From the NCBI GenBank assembly GCA_018715935.1, contig DVKR01000005.1:1-64000 (forward strand): a DNA stretch of 64,000 nt. Reading direction: 5' to 3'. Made by a program: the position numbers and the translations under genes. This document shows positions 53,022-62,225 of the stretch, in pieces; position 1 is the stretch's first letter; every line of letters starts with the position of its first letter. A model generated the notes under the pieces. The model was not told where the DNA came from. It saw only the letters and a program-made list of their open reading frames with translations, and ran no database searches. Origin of the DNA: Candidatus Aphodovivens excrementavium (GTDB taxonomy: Bacteria > Actinomycetota > Coriobacteriia > Coriobacteriales > Eggerthellaceae).

Positions 53022-53906
53022 CTACGAAACGAGCAGCCCATCAGTAAGCGAGAAGAAACCCTCTTCAACAAGATCATGCACAAGAGCTTCGAAATACCCA
53101 TAATCGATCGGTGCTCTACGAGCAGCTGTCTCAACGGCGTTGAGCTCATCGTATGCCGCACGCAACGAAATGCCGCTGCTCCCCGAGCCCAAAACAATGC
53201 GCACGAGCTCTGCCCGCTTTTGACGACGAGACCCCTCGAACACGCTTTGGCGCACGTGATGGGCGCTCCTTCTTGAAGGATTAGGCACGGTCTGTTTCAA
53301 ATGCGCACCGTAATCGAGCAAAGCGTAATACCATCCACGCACGTTAGCGGAAGGACATGACATTTCGACCAGCGGACGTATAGCGGCATCACTCACTCCG
53401 TCAGCATTGGGAAAAAGCTCGTGCAGAAACACGGTTCGCACGTTGGTCTCCAAATACACAGACGGCCGATCGTAGGCAAAAGCAACAACCCCGGCAGCCG
53501 TAGCCGGACCCACTCCGGGAAGCTCAAGCAACGACTCGTAGTCGTTGGGAAGCAATCCCCCATTGCCAGCGGCACAGGTGTCCGCACATTTCTTCAACAT
53601 AAGGGCACGGCGGTTGTACCCCAAACCCTGCCACAAGGTTAAAACGTCGGAGGTGTCGGCGGCAGCCAAGGCGTCAAGGGTTGGAAACGATTTTAGGAAG
53701 CGCGGCCAATACGACAGCACGCGCTTCACTTGCGTTTGCTGAAGCATCACCTCGGAAACCAAAACCGCATACGCGTCAGAACAGTTTCGCCAAGGAAGCT
53801 CTCGATACAGCCGCACGCCAAGTTCGCGAATCTTCTCCTGAAAACACGTTAAGGGCAAAACGCCCTCGGGCCAGGCGCAAGAGCGTTCAGAAGCTTTGGA
53901 TGCCAT
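53022..53906 (-). CDS. MutY-like adenine DNA glycosylase without an iron-sulfur cluster
   Basis: Base-excision repair glycosylase of the HhH-GPD family (294 aa). The front half matches MutY: PWRNCSDAYAVLVSEVMLQQTQVKRV, then LPGVGPATAAGVVAFA in the helix-hairpin-helix. The region that should contain the 4Fe-4S cysteine quartet is replaced by ALLDYGAHLKQTVPNPSRRS. The position of the catalytic Asp in Endo III/MutY is Glu here (YLETNVRTV). This variant appears to be a known cluster-less subfamily, and its activity is less certain. The ATG at 53906 is good. It follows rrf2 by 14 bp. Confidence 0.8.
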   Translation of the reverse strand: MASKASERSCAWPEGVLPLTCFQEKIRELGVRLYRELPWRNCSDAYAVLVSEVMLQQTQVKRVLSYWPRFLKSFPTLDALAAADTSDVLTLWQGLGYNRRALMLKKCADTCAAGNGGLLPNDYESLLELPGVGPATAAGVVAFAYDRPSVYLETNVRTVFLHELFPNADGVSDAAIRPLVEMSCPSANVRGWYYALLDYGAHLKQTVPNPSRRSAHHVRQSVFEGSRRQKRAELVRIVLGSGSSGISLRAAYDELNAVETAARRAPIDYGYFEALVHDLVEEGFFSLTDGLLVS

Positions 53907-53920
53907 TGCAACAAAACCGT

Positions 53921-54418
53921 CTAGCCAGCAACGGAGCCGTCTTCTTTATGGCCGCAGCAGCGATGGCTCGACTGACCCGTTCCGCAATCCAGCGCAGCGG
54001 AAACAGCCGGTTGGGCAATTCCCTGTTCGAATAAAGACGCCAGCGTTATCGAGGAAAAGTAATCGTTTAGGAGACGGTCGGCGCCCTGCCATACCCTGTT
54101 GTACAAACAGCTAGACTGCCGTTCGCAGCTTTCAGGGTTTAGCACGCAAGCAGAAACGCTCACCGGCCCTTGAATCGCTTCAAGAACGTCAAGCATGGTG
54201 GTAGTAGTGGGATCGCAATTGAGCACCAGGCCGCCGCGCGCGCCGCGAACCGTACGAATAAGCCCGCTTTTCACCAGATCGTGCTGAATGCTACGGGCAA
54301 ATGCATAGGGAATCCCCTCCTGCTCGGCTATGCCAGAAACAGACATGTACGCTTCCCCGTTTTTATAAGCTGCCTGAAGAATGCGGCAAGCGTAATCGCA
54401 ACGGCGTGTCACATCCAT
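53921..54418 (-). CDS. Rrf2-family iron-sulfur transcriptional regulator
   Basis: DNA-binding regulator of 165 aa. An N-terminal winged helix (TRRCDYACRILQAAYKNGEAY) is followed by the cluster ligands C-x6-C-x5-C (CVLNPESC..SSC), which in IscR-type Rrf2 proteins hold [2Fe-2S]. An unusual C-terminal tail (DCGTGQSSHRCCGHKED) adds three cysteines and histidines that could bind another metal. It is 8 bp after the AAA+-like gene and 14 bp before the mutY-like gene, which together form an operon. Its targets are unknown; iron-sulfur or redox homeostasis is inferred from the family. Confidence 0.88.
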   Translation of the reverse strand: MDVTRRCDYACRILQAAYKNGEAYMSVSGIAEQEGIPYAFARSIQHDLVKSGLIRTVRGARGGLVLNCDPTTTTMLDVLEAIQGPVSVSACVLNPESCERQSSCLYNRVWQGADRLLNDYFSSITLASLFEQGIAQPAVSAALDCGTGQSSHRCCGHKEDGSVAG

Positions 54419-54426
54419 ACTAGACC

Positions 54427-56199
54427 TTATCCTTTCAGCAAGTCGTCTACGCTGCCATCCAGGCCCTGACCGAAGCTGCGCACCACCGCGTCCTCAAGCG
54501 CATGGTATTCATTTGAATCCAATGGCTGATAGGCGGCTAGTTTCTCATATACGTTTTCCGCAGTGACAGGAACAAAGCGACGCTGCATAAGAGAGGCTTT
54601 GTAAGCCTCTTCTATAGCCTCTCGCGCCGCCATGTAGATGTCGAAGCGCGGCATGCCGGACGAAAAGCCAACCAATTTGTCAATTTCGATGCTTTGAAGA
54701 AAACGGTGCGTGCTGGCAATGTCTTCCCAAATTTCACGCCGTTCTTCGTCGCTGGGTTGTTCGATATCCACAACGGTAAGCGGTTCAAGCAAGTCATAGA
54801 AAAAGCCGTCGACGCTTCCGGCATCGGAAGCGGATGCAAGGACAACGACCTGCGGATTCTCAACGGCTGAGCGGATAAGGTTAATTGCCTCGCGCGCTCC
54901 ACGCGACAAACCCGGGAACATAAACCCGTTGAAGTCCTCGCCCGCCTCGGCAACCGGCGAGTCCCAAAGGTCGAGATCTTCAAGCATCAAAACGCCCGGC
55001 CCCTCGAAAGCGTTGCGCGCAGAGTTGAGGCGAGGATGATTGTCCGCCTGTGCCATAACGCACAACACCGGAGCGCCCTGCAGGTTTTCCTCCATGTGCA
55101 TGCGCAGTACGGGCAACCCCAGCTCACCTAGCGTAGCCGTCATAAAACGATGCGCGTCTTCGCGCGCCGGCGCCCGAAACAGAAACGAATCGAGGGCAGG
55201 CATGTGCTCGAGACCGTACTGCTCGTTGAGCATGGCTACGAAGTTACGAAAGTCGGGATTTTCCTGCTCGCCAATTCCAAAGCTGCGCATGGTCTCGATT
55301 GCTTTTCCGAACCCGGCAAGATCTCGATAGCAAATGTTGTCCAACGTGCTCACAATCGCATGAGCGTCGGCGTTTTCGACCGCATCAGAAGAGGGCTCTT
55401 GCTCTTCGATGGCGGTGGTCTGCTGGGACGACCCTTCGGAGTCTGCCTGCTCGGCTAAATCAGCCTCAACAGCATCCAAAGATAAAGCGATAGGCTCGGC
55501 GTCCTCGGCTGGGTCCTGCGAAGACAATCCAGGCTCGGGATCGTCCCCGGGCGCTTGCGCAGACGCATCGCCGCAACGCCGCCCATCGGAGGGCAGATCG
55601 TCATTAGGCTCGCACGCCTCGGCCGAAGAAGAATCCGCCGTCTTTTCCGATGCAGCCCCTTCAACAGGCTTCGTTGAATCGAGGGAAGCGGGCGGCTCCT
55701 CGGTAGTAGACCCAGAGATGCGTTTCGCAGAGGTCTTTCCAGATGGAATGGTAAGGTGCTCTACCTTCATCAAACGCCCCGGAGCAGCCACACCGAATAC
55801 GTCTTGCGAAATCATCTCGGTCATCTCTTGCAGATCCTCGCGGCTTAAGCCGAATTCCTCAAGCTTTTCTAGAGCCAAAGCCTGAAGCTGGCTGGCACAA
55901 ACCGCAAGCTCGTTTGGGTCGAGCAGCGGCTCGAGCTTTTCGAAAATATACTCCGCCAACGAGCGTTCTTTCAGCTGCACAGCCAATACCCACGCCTTGC
56001 GCAACGCGAAGGCAGCATCTTCGGCGGGCGCCTCTACACCATGGGTTCCCTTTTCATATGCAGCAAGGTAAAGATGCAAACCCAGCTCGTTATCGCCCGA
56101 CGAGCACGCTTTCGCTGCACGACGAATGTAGGAGCCGCAAGAGCTATCGAACTCGTTGTTCTGACTTGGTGAGCTGCTGGCATCGATATCTTCAAACAT
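54427..56199 (-). CDS. degenerate AAA+-like protein of unknown function
   Basis: A 590-aa cytoplasmic protein. Residues 1-140 are helical and TPR-like; about 150-290 is a low-complexity acidic Ser/Glu/Pro linker. From 295 on it resembles the AAA+ core, with FLFRAPAREDAHRF where Walker A should be, a Walker B-like VLMLEDLDLWDS, sensor VVVLASASDAGSVDG, and an AAA+ C-terminal lid (PRFDIYMAAREAIEEAY). The Gly-Lys-Thr is lost, so it may not hydrolyse ATP. The ATG at 56199 follows AAGGAGG. It leads the operon with rrf2. I do not recognise a named family. Confidence 0.75.
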   Translation of the reverse strand: MFEDIDASSSPSQNNEFDSSCGSYIRRAAKACSSGDNELGLHLYLAAYEKGTHGVEAPAEDAAFALRKAWVLAVQLKERSLAEYIFEKLEPLLDPNELAVCASQLQALALEKLEEFGLSREDLQEMTEMISQDVFGVAAPGRLMKVEHLTIPSGKTSAKRISGSTTEEPPASLDSTKPVEGAASEKTADSSSAEACEPNDDLPSDGRRCGDASAQAPGDDPEPGLSSQDPAEDAEPIALSLDAVEADLAEQADSEGSSQQTTAIEEQEPSSDAVENADAHAIVSTLDNICYRDLAGFGKAIETMRSFGIGEQENPDFRNFVAMLNEQYGLEHMPALDSFLFRAPAREDAHRFMTATLGELGLPVLRMHMEENLQGAPVLCVMAQADNHPRLNSARNAFEGPGVLMLEDLDLWDSPVAEAGEDFNGFMFPGLSRGAREAINLIRSAVENPQVVVLASASDAGSVDGFFYDLLEPLTVVDIEQPSDEERREIWEDIASTHRFLQSIEIDKLVGFSSGMPRFDIYMAAREAIEEAYKASLMQRRFVPVTAENVYEKLAAYQPLDSNEYHALEDAVVRSFGQGLDGSVDDLLKG

Positions 56200-56359
56200 A
56201 TGCCCACCTCCTTGTCAAAATTCGCTCATTCAAGACACGCATGAACGTAAAACCGTAATTGCTTTATTTCAGATAACATTTTATCGCACTGTCGCAAGCG
56301 CAAAAGCACGGGTAAGAAAAAACGCACAATCGAAAACGAACGGTAAGCTTAAGGCTAGA

Positions 56360-57091
56360 CTACCAGTCAAGAACGTCCCATCCCAGCTTGCGCGCAGTGC
56401 GCAACAGCGGTCGATCAGGATCTACCGCGTGGGGAACGACCGCCGCCTTAAGTACGGTCCGGTCGGAGTGATGGTCGCCATAGGCATGGGCGATCACCCA
56501 ATTCCCTTTCCCGTAGCGCTCGTTCGCAAACCGAGTAACCGCCGCAAGCTTCTCATCGCCTTCGACGGGCAAACCTTCCACTTCACGTGTGTACGTGCCG
56601 TCGGGAGTTTTTCGCATGCGAGTTGAAATCTGGAATTGAAAGGGGTGATCTTCCATCGCACGCAGAATGATTGGCTCGAATGACGCAGAAACCACCACCA
56701 CGTCCATGCCTTCACGCGCATGCCGAACCATCGCCTCAGTAGCGTCAGGGCGAAAACGATGGGCGACCACCTCTTCGTAAAAACGCGAAAGGAATGCATC
56801 CACGTCCCTCACGGGCTTGCCCTCGAACGCAGAGAACACCTGCCCGCGCACCCAGCTTTCGTCTTGAGGAAGGCGCAGCTTGTAGCGAAGTCCCCAAAGC
56901 ATGATTTTGAATACGACTCGTTTTCTCAGCATGCGCTTTCGGGCAAGGTAGCTTACCAGCATAACCGGCGAATTCCCTTCTATGCTGGTGCCGTCAAAAT
57001 CGAACACGGCAAGCTGGGCCTTTTTCGCCAATACCTCATTTTCCGAGGACAGCTCGTCTCTATGTGATTGATTGTTGCAAGAGGCGTCCAT
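56360..57091 (-). CDS. HAD-IB family phosphatase (SerB-like)
   Basis: A 243-aa HAD-superfamily hydrolase. Motif I is FDFDGTSIEGNS, motif II is VVVVSASFEP, and the final motif is AYGDHHSDRTVLK. The lineage of this fold includes phosphoserine phosphatase and lipid phosphate phosphatases; a substrate cannot be given. I choose the ATG at 57091 over an upstream GTG because the AAGGAG site is too close to the latter. It is followed by the ABC exporter pair on the same strand with a 41-bp gap. Confidence 0.85.
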   Translation of the reverse strand: MDASCNNQSHRDELSSENEVLAKKAQLAVFDFDGTSIEGNSPVMLVSYLARKRMLRKRVVFKIMLWGLRYKLRLPQDESWVRGQVFSAFEGKPVRDVDAFLSRFYEEVVAHRFRPDATEAMVRHAREGMDVVVVSASFEPIILRAMEDHPFQFQISTRMRKTPDGTYTREVEGLPVEGDEKLAAVTRFANERYGKGNWVIAHAYGDHHSDRTVLKAAVVPHAVDPDRPLLRTARKLGWDVLDW

Positions 57092-57132
57092 CCGCCAGCG
57101 CACACTCCTTAGACCTGTTTAAAGTCTAGCGA

Positions 57133-59181
57133 TTATACCATCTCGTCGACGCCAAGCTGACCCTCCTTGGCAAACTGGGAAGTATAGAGCTCGGCGTAGA
57201 ACCCTCCGGCAGCCAGAAGCTGGTCGTGCGTGCCCTGCTCCACAATATCGCCGTCTCGAATAACCAAGATGAGATCCGCATTGCGAATGGTGGAAAGGCG
57301 GTGCGCGATGACGAACGACGTGCGGCCAGCCATCAGGTTGTCCATAGCTTTTTGAATGCGCTCTTCGGTTCGCGTATCTACGCTCGACGTTGCCTCGTCT
57401 AAAATGAGCATCCGCTTATCGGCCAAAATCGCGCGCGCAATTGTGAGAAGCTGGCGTTGGCCTTGACTGATGTTACTCGCATCCTCGTTGATTTCGGTGT
57501 CGTACCCATGCGGCAACGTCGTAATGAAATGGTGGGCGTAGGCCGCTTTAGCAGCCGCCTCCACCTCTTCGTCGGATGCGTCGAGCTTGCCGTAGCGAAT
57601 GTTCTCGCGAACCGTTCCTTTGAACAGCCACGTATCCTGCAAAACCATCGCAAACATGCTGCGCAAATCGCTGCGGTCAAAGTCGCGAATATCGCGCCCG
57701 CCAATGGATATTGAGCCGCCGTCGACATCGTAAAAGCGCATGAGCAGCTTTACCATGGTCGTCTTTCCAGCTCCCGTAGGTCCAACCAGCGCTACGGTTT
57801 GCCCCTCCGCCACATGCGCAGAGAAATCGTGAATGATAGCCTTGTCGGGATCGTACCCAAACGAAACGTGATCAAAGTCAACTTCGGTAGACACCTCCGA
57901 AGAGCTCACCAACGCTTCGGAAGGAGCAACCTCGGGCGCGTCCAAAAACTCAAAGACGCGCTCCGCCGACGCCGCCATCTGCTGCAAGATGTTGGATACT
58001 TGCGCCAGCTGAGTGATGGGCTGCGTGAAGTTTTTCACATACTGAATAAACGCTTGGATATCTCCGACGGTAATGATCCCCTGCGCGGCAAACACGCTGC
58101 CGAGAACGGCAACTGCCACATATCCGGCATTGCTTACGAAATTCATTACCGGTGGCATGAGCCCAGACAGAAACTGGGATTTCCAAGCGCTTTCATAGAG
58201 ACGGTCGTTTGTCTGTGCGAACTGACCCACCACCCTGTCTTCCTGGCAAAACGCCTTTACGATAGAATGCCCGGAAAAAGTTTCTTCTACCTGGCCGTTT
58301 ATCAGGCCAAGCGTCGCTTGCTGCTGGCGGAAGTAGCGCTGAGAGCGCGACACAATGATGCGGACGAGCACAAGCGCCACCGGGACGATGAACACCGTCA
58401 CAAGCGTCATCAATGGATTGATCGTCAGCATCATAATAAGAACGCCAATTATCATAGTGACGCTAGTGATCAGCTGCGTGAGCCCCTGGTTGAGCGTTTG
58501 GCCGAGCGTGTCAACGTCGTTGGTTATGCGAGAAAGCGTGTCGCCAACCGACGTTTTCTCGAAGTAGCCCATAGGCATGCGATCGATTTTAGCTGCGATG
58601 TCTGAGCGCATTCGGTAGCACGTACGCTGCGAAATGGAAGACATCATCCAACCTTGGACGAACGAGCACGCCGCACTCACCAGATACAGGACAAGCGTTG
58701 CGGCAAGAATCCATCCAACGGCAGAAAAATCAATTCCACCCGTTCCGGCCAATTTGGCAGCCACGCCCTCAAACAGCTCGGTCGTGGCCTGCGACAGCAC
58801 TTTTGGCCCAACGATATTGAACACCGTGGATCCAACGGCAAATGCCAGCAGCACCGCCAATGCAATCTTGAACTGGCCCATAAAAGCCAAAAGCCTTTTT
58901 ATGGTTCCCTTAAAATCTTTTGCTTTCTCTCCCGGCATCATGCCGTGGCCATGTCCGTGACCACCCCTGCGAGGTCGGCGAGGCGTAGATGCCGAGGCTG
59001 CCACTTGCTCCATGGCAAACGCCGAAGCTTCGCGACGTGCGCGGCGCTCTTGAGCCGACGTGTCGGATGCTCCGAACGCACAATAAGCAGCGTCGTCGAC
59101 AGGTTCCTGGTTTGCCTTCACACGCGAAGCATCGAACGCCCGCGATCCGGCATCGCGCATTTTTTCAAGGCCGCTCATCAA
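57133..59181 (-). CDS. ABC exporter, half-transporter with intact Walker B
   Basis: A 682-aa export ABC half-transporter: about 80 charged N-terminal residues with a GHGHGHG-type segment, six membrane helices, then the nucleotide-binding domain. The latter has Walker A VGPTGAGKTTMVKLL and Walker B MLILDEATSSVD with the catalytic Glu, but the signature is ISQGQRQ in place of LSGGQ. This pattern and the overlapping partner gene suggest a heterodimer with one degenerate ATP site. Substrate (drug, lipid or peptide) is unknown. Confidence 0.9.
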   Translation of the reverse strand: MMSGLEKMRDAGSRAFDASRVKANQEPVDDAAYCAFGASDTSAQERRARREASAFAMEQVAASASTPRRPRRGGHGHGHGMMPGEKAKDFKGTIKRLLAFMGQFKIALAVLLAFAVGSTVFNIVGPKVLSQATTELFEGVAAKLAGTGGIDFSAVGWILAATLVLYLVSAACSFVQGWMMSSISQRTCYRMRSDIAAKIDRMPMGYFEKTSVGDTLSRITNDVDTLGQTLNQGLTQLITSVTMIIGVLIMMLTINPLMTLVTVFIVPVALVLVRIIVSRSQRYFRQQQATLGLINGQVEETFSGHSIVKAFCQEDRVVGQFAQTNDRLYESAWKSQFLSGLMPPVMNFVSNAGYVAVAVLGSVFAAQGIITVGDIQAFIQYVKNFTQPITQLAQVSNILQQMAASAERVFEFLDAPEVAPSEALVSSSEVSTEVDFDHVSFGYDPDKAIIHDFSAHVAEGQTVALVGPTGAGKTTMVKLLMRFYDVDGGSISIGGRDIRDFDRSDLRSMFAMVLQDTWLFKGTVRENIRYGKLDASDEEVEAAAKAAYAHHFITTLPHGYDTEINEDASNISQGQRQLLTIARAILADKRMLILDEATSSVDTRTEERIQKAMDNLMAGRTSFVIAHRLSTIRNADLILVIRDGDIVEQGTHDQLLAAGGFYAELYTSQFAKEGQLGVDEMV

Positions 59182-61334
59182 GCCTCACCTCCTTTCAGCT
59201 CCTCTTCCGAAAGCTGCGAATAGGCGATTTCTTGGTACTCTCTGCACGTCTCCATCAGATACGGGTGGGTTCCCTTGCCAACCATACGCCCTTCTTCAAG
59301 CACGATGATTTGATCGGCATCCATTACCGTAGATATGCGCTGGGCAACGATGATAAGCGTTTTCTCGCCAAGCGACTCCTTCAGCGCAGCGCGCAAGTTC
59401 GCATCCGTTTTGTAGTCAAGCGCCGAAAAGCTATCGTCGAACAGGAGGACACGCGAATCGGCAGCTATCGCGCGTGCGATGCAAAGGCGCTGGCGCTGCC
59501 CGCCGGATACGTTGGTGCCGCCCTGCGACACCTCGCTTTCAAAACCTTGCTCCTTCTCGAGGATGAAGTCGCTCGCCTGCGCGATGCGCGCCGCCTCTTC
59601 TACACGAACGTCTTCCATGCCTGCATCTGCATACGCGATATTGCTGTCGATTGTTCCCGAGAACAGAAATGCCTTTTGCGGAACGTACCCCACCGTTGCA
59701 CGAAGTTTCTCCTGCGAGAGGTCGCGAATGTCGATTCCGTCTAACGTGATAGAGCCATCCGACACGTCATAGAAGCGCTCGAGCAACTTAGCGATAGTCG
59801 ATTTGCCCGAGCCGGTTGACCCGACGATGGCACAGACCGTTCCCGGCTTCACATCGAAGCTGATGTGTTGAAGTACCGGTTCGGGAGCCCCGTCTCCGTC
59901 TTCGTCTACGTACCCAAAGCTCACATCCGAAAAAACAACCTCGGCGCCGCCTTCTTTACCTAACGCAGCGTCTTTAGGCTGGCTCGGATCGGTAATGGAT
60001 GGCTTGGTGTTCAAAACCTCGTTTACGCGCTGAGCCGCCACATCAGCGCGCGGAAGCATGATGGAGATCATGCCAATAATCAAAAACGAGGCAATAATGG
60101 TCATCGAATAGGAAATGAACGCGATCATGTCGCCCGTTTGAATGGTGCCGTTGTCGATGTAAGAACCGCCCACCCACACGATGAGCACGCTTACACCGTT
60201 CATGATAAGCATCATAGCAGGCGACATGAACGTCATCACCCGGTTGGTGAAAAGCTGGGTTTTCATCAGCTCTGTGTTGGCGTCATCGAACCTGTCCTGC
60301 TCGAATTGCTGGCGATCAAACGCGCGAATTACCGGCAATCCCGTAAGCATTTCACGGGCGACGAGGTTCACGCGGTCAACGAGCTTCTGCATGATGCGAA
60401 ACTTCGGCATAGCGAAATACATCAGCACGCCCACAACCACGAACAAGCAAATTACCGCAAGAACGATGATCCAGCTCATCGAAGCATTAGTGGTTGAGAC
60501 CATGATTATGCCGCCAATGGCGAGAATAGGCGCATAGAGCACCATGCGCAGCAGCATGACGGTAACCATCTGGATTTGCTGGATGTCGTTAGTCCCACGC
60601 GTGATGAGAGACGCAGGAGAGAAGCTTTGGACTTCCCTGTCTGAAAACGCCACAACCCTCTCGAACAAGCGCTGCCTTAAGGTCTTGCCGATATTCGCAG
60701 CAGTACGGGACACAACGAAGCCAACACCCACGGCGGCAAGCATACCCAGCGCCGTGAGCCCCAGCATAAGCGCACCAACCCTAAGCAGATAACCCATCTG
60801 CATAGCGGAAAGATCGTACCCGATCGCCTGGTACTCCGCCTTCGCCGCCTCGATCGCCTGCTGGGAAAGAAGGCTTTCCCCTGCTTCCCCCAAGGAGTCT
60901 ACGACTTGCTGGGAGATCTGCGCGATTTGGTCTTTCGTGATCTGCCCAGCGTCATATGCGCCACGAAGCGAAGAAACATCGACTCCGATTTGGCTTGCAT
61001 ACGTAACGGCAACAAGCGGGATCTCAACAGCGTCATCAAGAGCGTTGAGGTCGAAGCCCTCCCCTCGATGATACAGCCCGTCTTCGGAGCGCGTATACGC
61101 CTCTCGCAATAGCGCTTCATCGTCTGGAGCAGAAAGCATGCACACGGACTCGAAAGTATCCTCGCTCATCGCATCAATCGCAGCGTGCTCTATGCCTGAC
61201 TGCTGAATACCAATGTCTACGATGTCTGACGTGTAATGAGGTAGCGACAGATCGGTAAAAGCCTGCACCACGAGCAGCAGAACGATCAGGGCAACCGCGC
61301 CAAGCGAATGCCTCAAATAAGCTATGATACGCAC
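59178..61334 (-). CDS. ABC exporter, half-transporter with degenerate Walker B and a large external loop
   Basis: Partner half-transporter of 718 aa. Helix 1 is followed by a 110-125-residue loop outside the membrane before helix 2, longer than in most exporters. The nucleotide domain has VGSTGSGKSTIAKLL and NVSGGQRQRL, but Walker B reads LLFDDSFSALD, with Asp in place of the catalytic Glu. This is the usual degenerate partner of a heterodimeric exporter. I use the GTG at 61334 after AAGGGGGATTTC. The last 4 bp overlap the start of the next gene (ATGA). Confidence 0.9.
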   Translation of the reverse strand: MRIIAYLRHSLGAVALIVLLLVVQAFTDLSLPHYTSDIVDIGIQQSGIEHAAIDAMSEDTFESVCMLSAPDDEALLREAYTRSEDGLYHRGEGFDLNALDDAVEIPLVAVTYASQIGVDVSSLRGAYDAGQITKDQIAQISQQVVDSLGEAGESLLSQQAIEAAKAEYQAIGYDLSAMQMGYLLRVGALMLGLTALGMLAAVGVGFVVSRTAANIGKTLRQRLFERVVAFSDREVQSFSPASLITRGTNDIQQIQMVTVMLLRMVLYAPILAIGGIIMVSTTNASMSWIIVLAVICLFVVVGVLMYFAMPKFRIMQKLVDRVNLVAREMLTGLPVIRAFDRQQFEQDRFDDANTELMKTQLFTNRVMTFMSPAMMLIMNGVSVLIVWVGGSYIDNGTIQTGDMIAFISYSMTIIASFLIIGMISIMLPRADVAAQRVNEVLNTKPSITDPSQPKDAALGKEGGAEVVFSDVSFGYVDEDGDGAPEPVLQHISFDVKPGTVCAIVGSTGSGKSTIAKLLERFYDVSDGSITLDGIDIRDLSQEKLRATVGYVPQKAFLFSGTIDSNIAYADAGMEDVRVEEAARIAQASDFILEKEQGFESEVSQGGTNVSGGQRQRLCIARAIAADSRVLLFDDSFSALDYKTDANLRAALKESLGEKTLIIVAQRISTVMDADQIIVLEEGRMVGKGTHPYLMETCREYQEIAYSQLSEEELKGGEA

Positions 61335-61596
61335 GAAATCCCCCTTTGGATGTGTGCAGCAGTAAAAGTACCCAGATGCGGGGTCGCAAAAGAAGCCCAA
61401 ACCGTATTGTGTTGTAGCTAATACACAGGCACCCTGTACCGGACTTTGTTTCTGCAATTATAACCTTGCACAATAACCGCCACCCGCACCTTCGCGATAC
61501 CCATCCTTTCGCAACAAAGCCGTTACCCTCTACAAGTCCGATACACACGAAATCGCGGAGATGAAAACACGATTTAAAAAAGTTTAAAAAGGGGGG

Positions 61597-61625
61597 TTGC
61601 ACCGAAGATTTAGTTCCGGTAATAT
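61597..61625 (+). promoter_or_regulatory. tRNA-Asp promoter
   Basis: TTGCAC (61597-61602), a 17-base spacer and TAATAT (61620-61625), about 36 bases before the tRNA. Confidence 0.65.
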
Positions 61626-61660
61626 AACCGTCGCTGCTTAACACAGCAGCTTGACAACAC

Positions 61661-61737
<77 letters not shown>

Positions 61738-61746
61738 TTTGAATCT

Positions 61747-61768
61747 AAGAGCCGCAAGGCTCTTTTTT
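61747..61768 (+). terminator. terminator after tRNA-Asp
   Basis: Stem AAGAGCC / GGCTCTT with a 4-base loop and a run of T, ten bases after the tRNA. Confidence 0.9.
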
Positions 61769-62160
61769 AATTCTCCTGGCAACATGTCCTCTCTCGGTGT
61801 TAGCGACAAGACCCGTTTTCAGCAATACCTTCGATTCACCGCGATTCGTCCCTTCCAGCGCGTCGGCACAGATCTTGCTTTATGAATCTTGAAAGATCAC
61901 TCTAAATCGAACGTTTTCGGCTTCGTGCGCCAAATTGCTTCGATAAAGAGCGACACACAAACTCCGAGGAATTCGTCACTCATGAAATGGAAAACGTTTC
62001 CTAAGGTCAGTGTTGTTCTACGAAGAGATAGAATTACATCGTGATTCAGACGCATAGCGAAGGCGGCGCCGAATCGCTCTTTATCGAAAAATGTTGCCCA
62101 AAGCCTTAGCTGCCATGCAACGAACCCTCAGGATTACCGTAAACTACCCCGCAATCTCCT
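61769..62160. other. 390-base gap without a recognised gene
   Basis: Between the tRNA-Asp terminator and the arsR promoter I see no ORF with a ribosome site and no RNA structure of note. It could be decayed sequence. Confidence 0.5.
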
Positions 62161-62161
62161 C

Positions 62162-62207
62162 TTGACAGGAGTTGCGGCTTTCATATACTTATGAACAGTT
62201 GCTCATA
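62162..62207 (+). promoter_or_regulatory. arsR promoter and ArsR/SmtB operator
   Basis: TTGACA (62162-62167), a 16-base spacer and TATACT (62184-62189) form a near-consensus promoter. Straddling the likely start of transcription is the imperfect dyad TATGA-N8-TCATA (62190-62207), of the type bound by ArsR/SmtB repressors. Autoregulation of the metal cassette is expected. Confidence 0.7.
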
Positions 62208-62225
62208 TGTTGAAAGGTGGTTACG

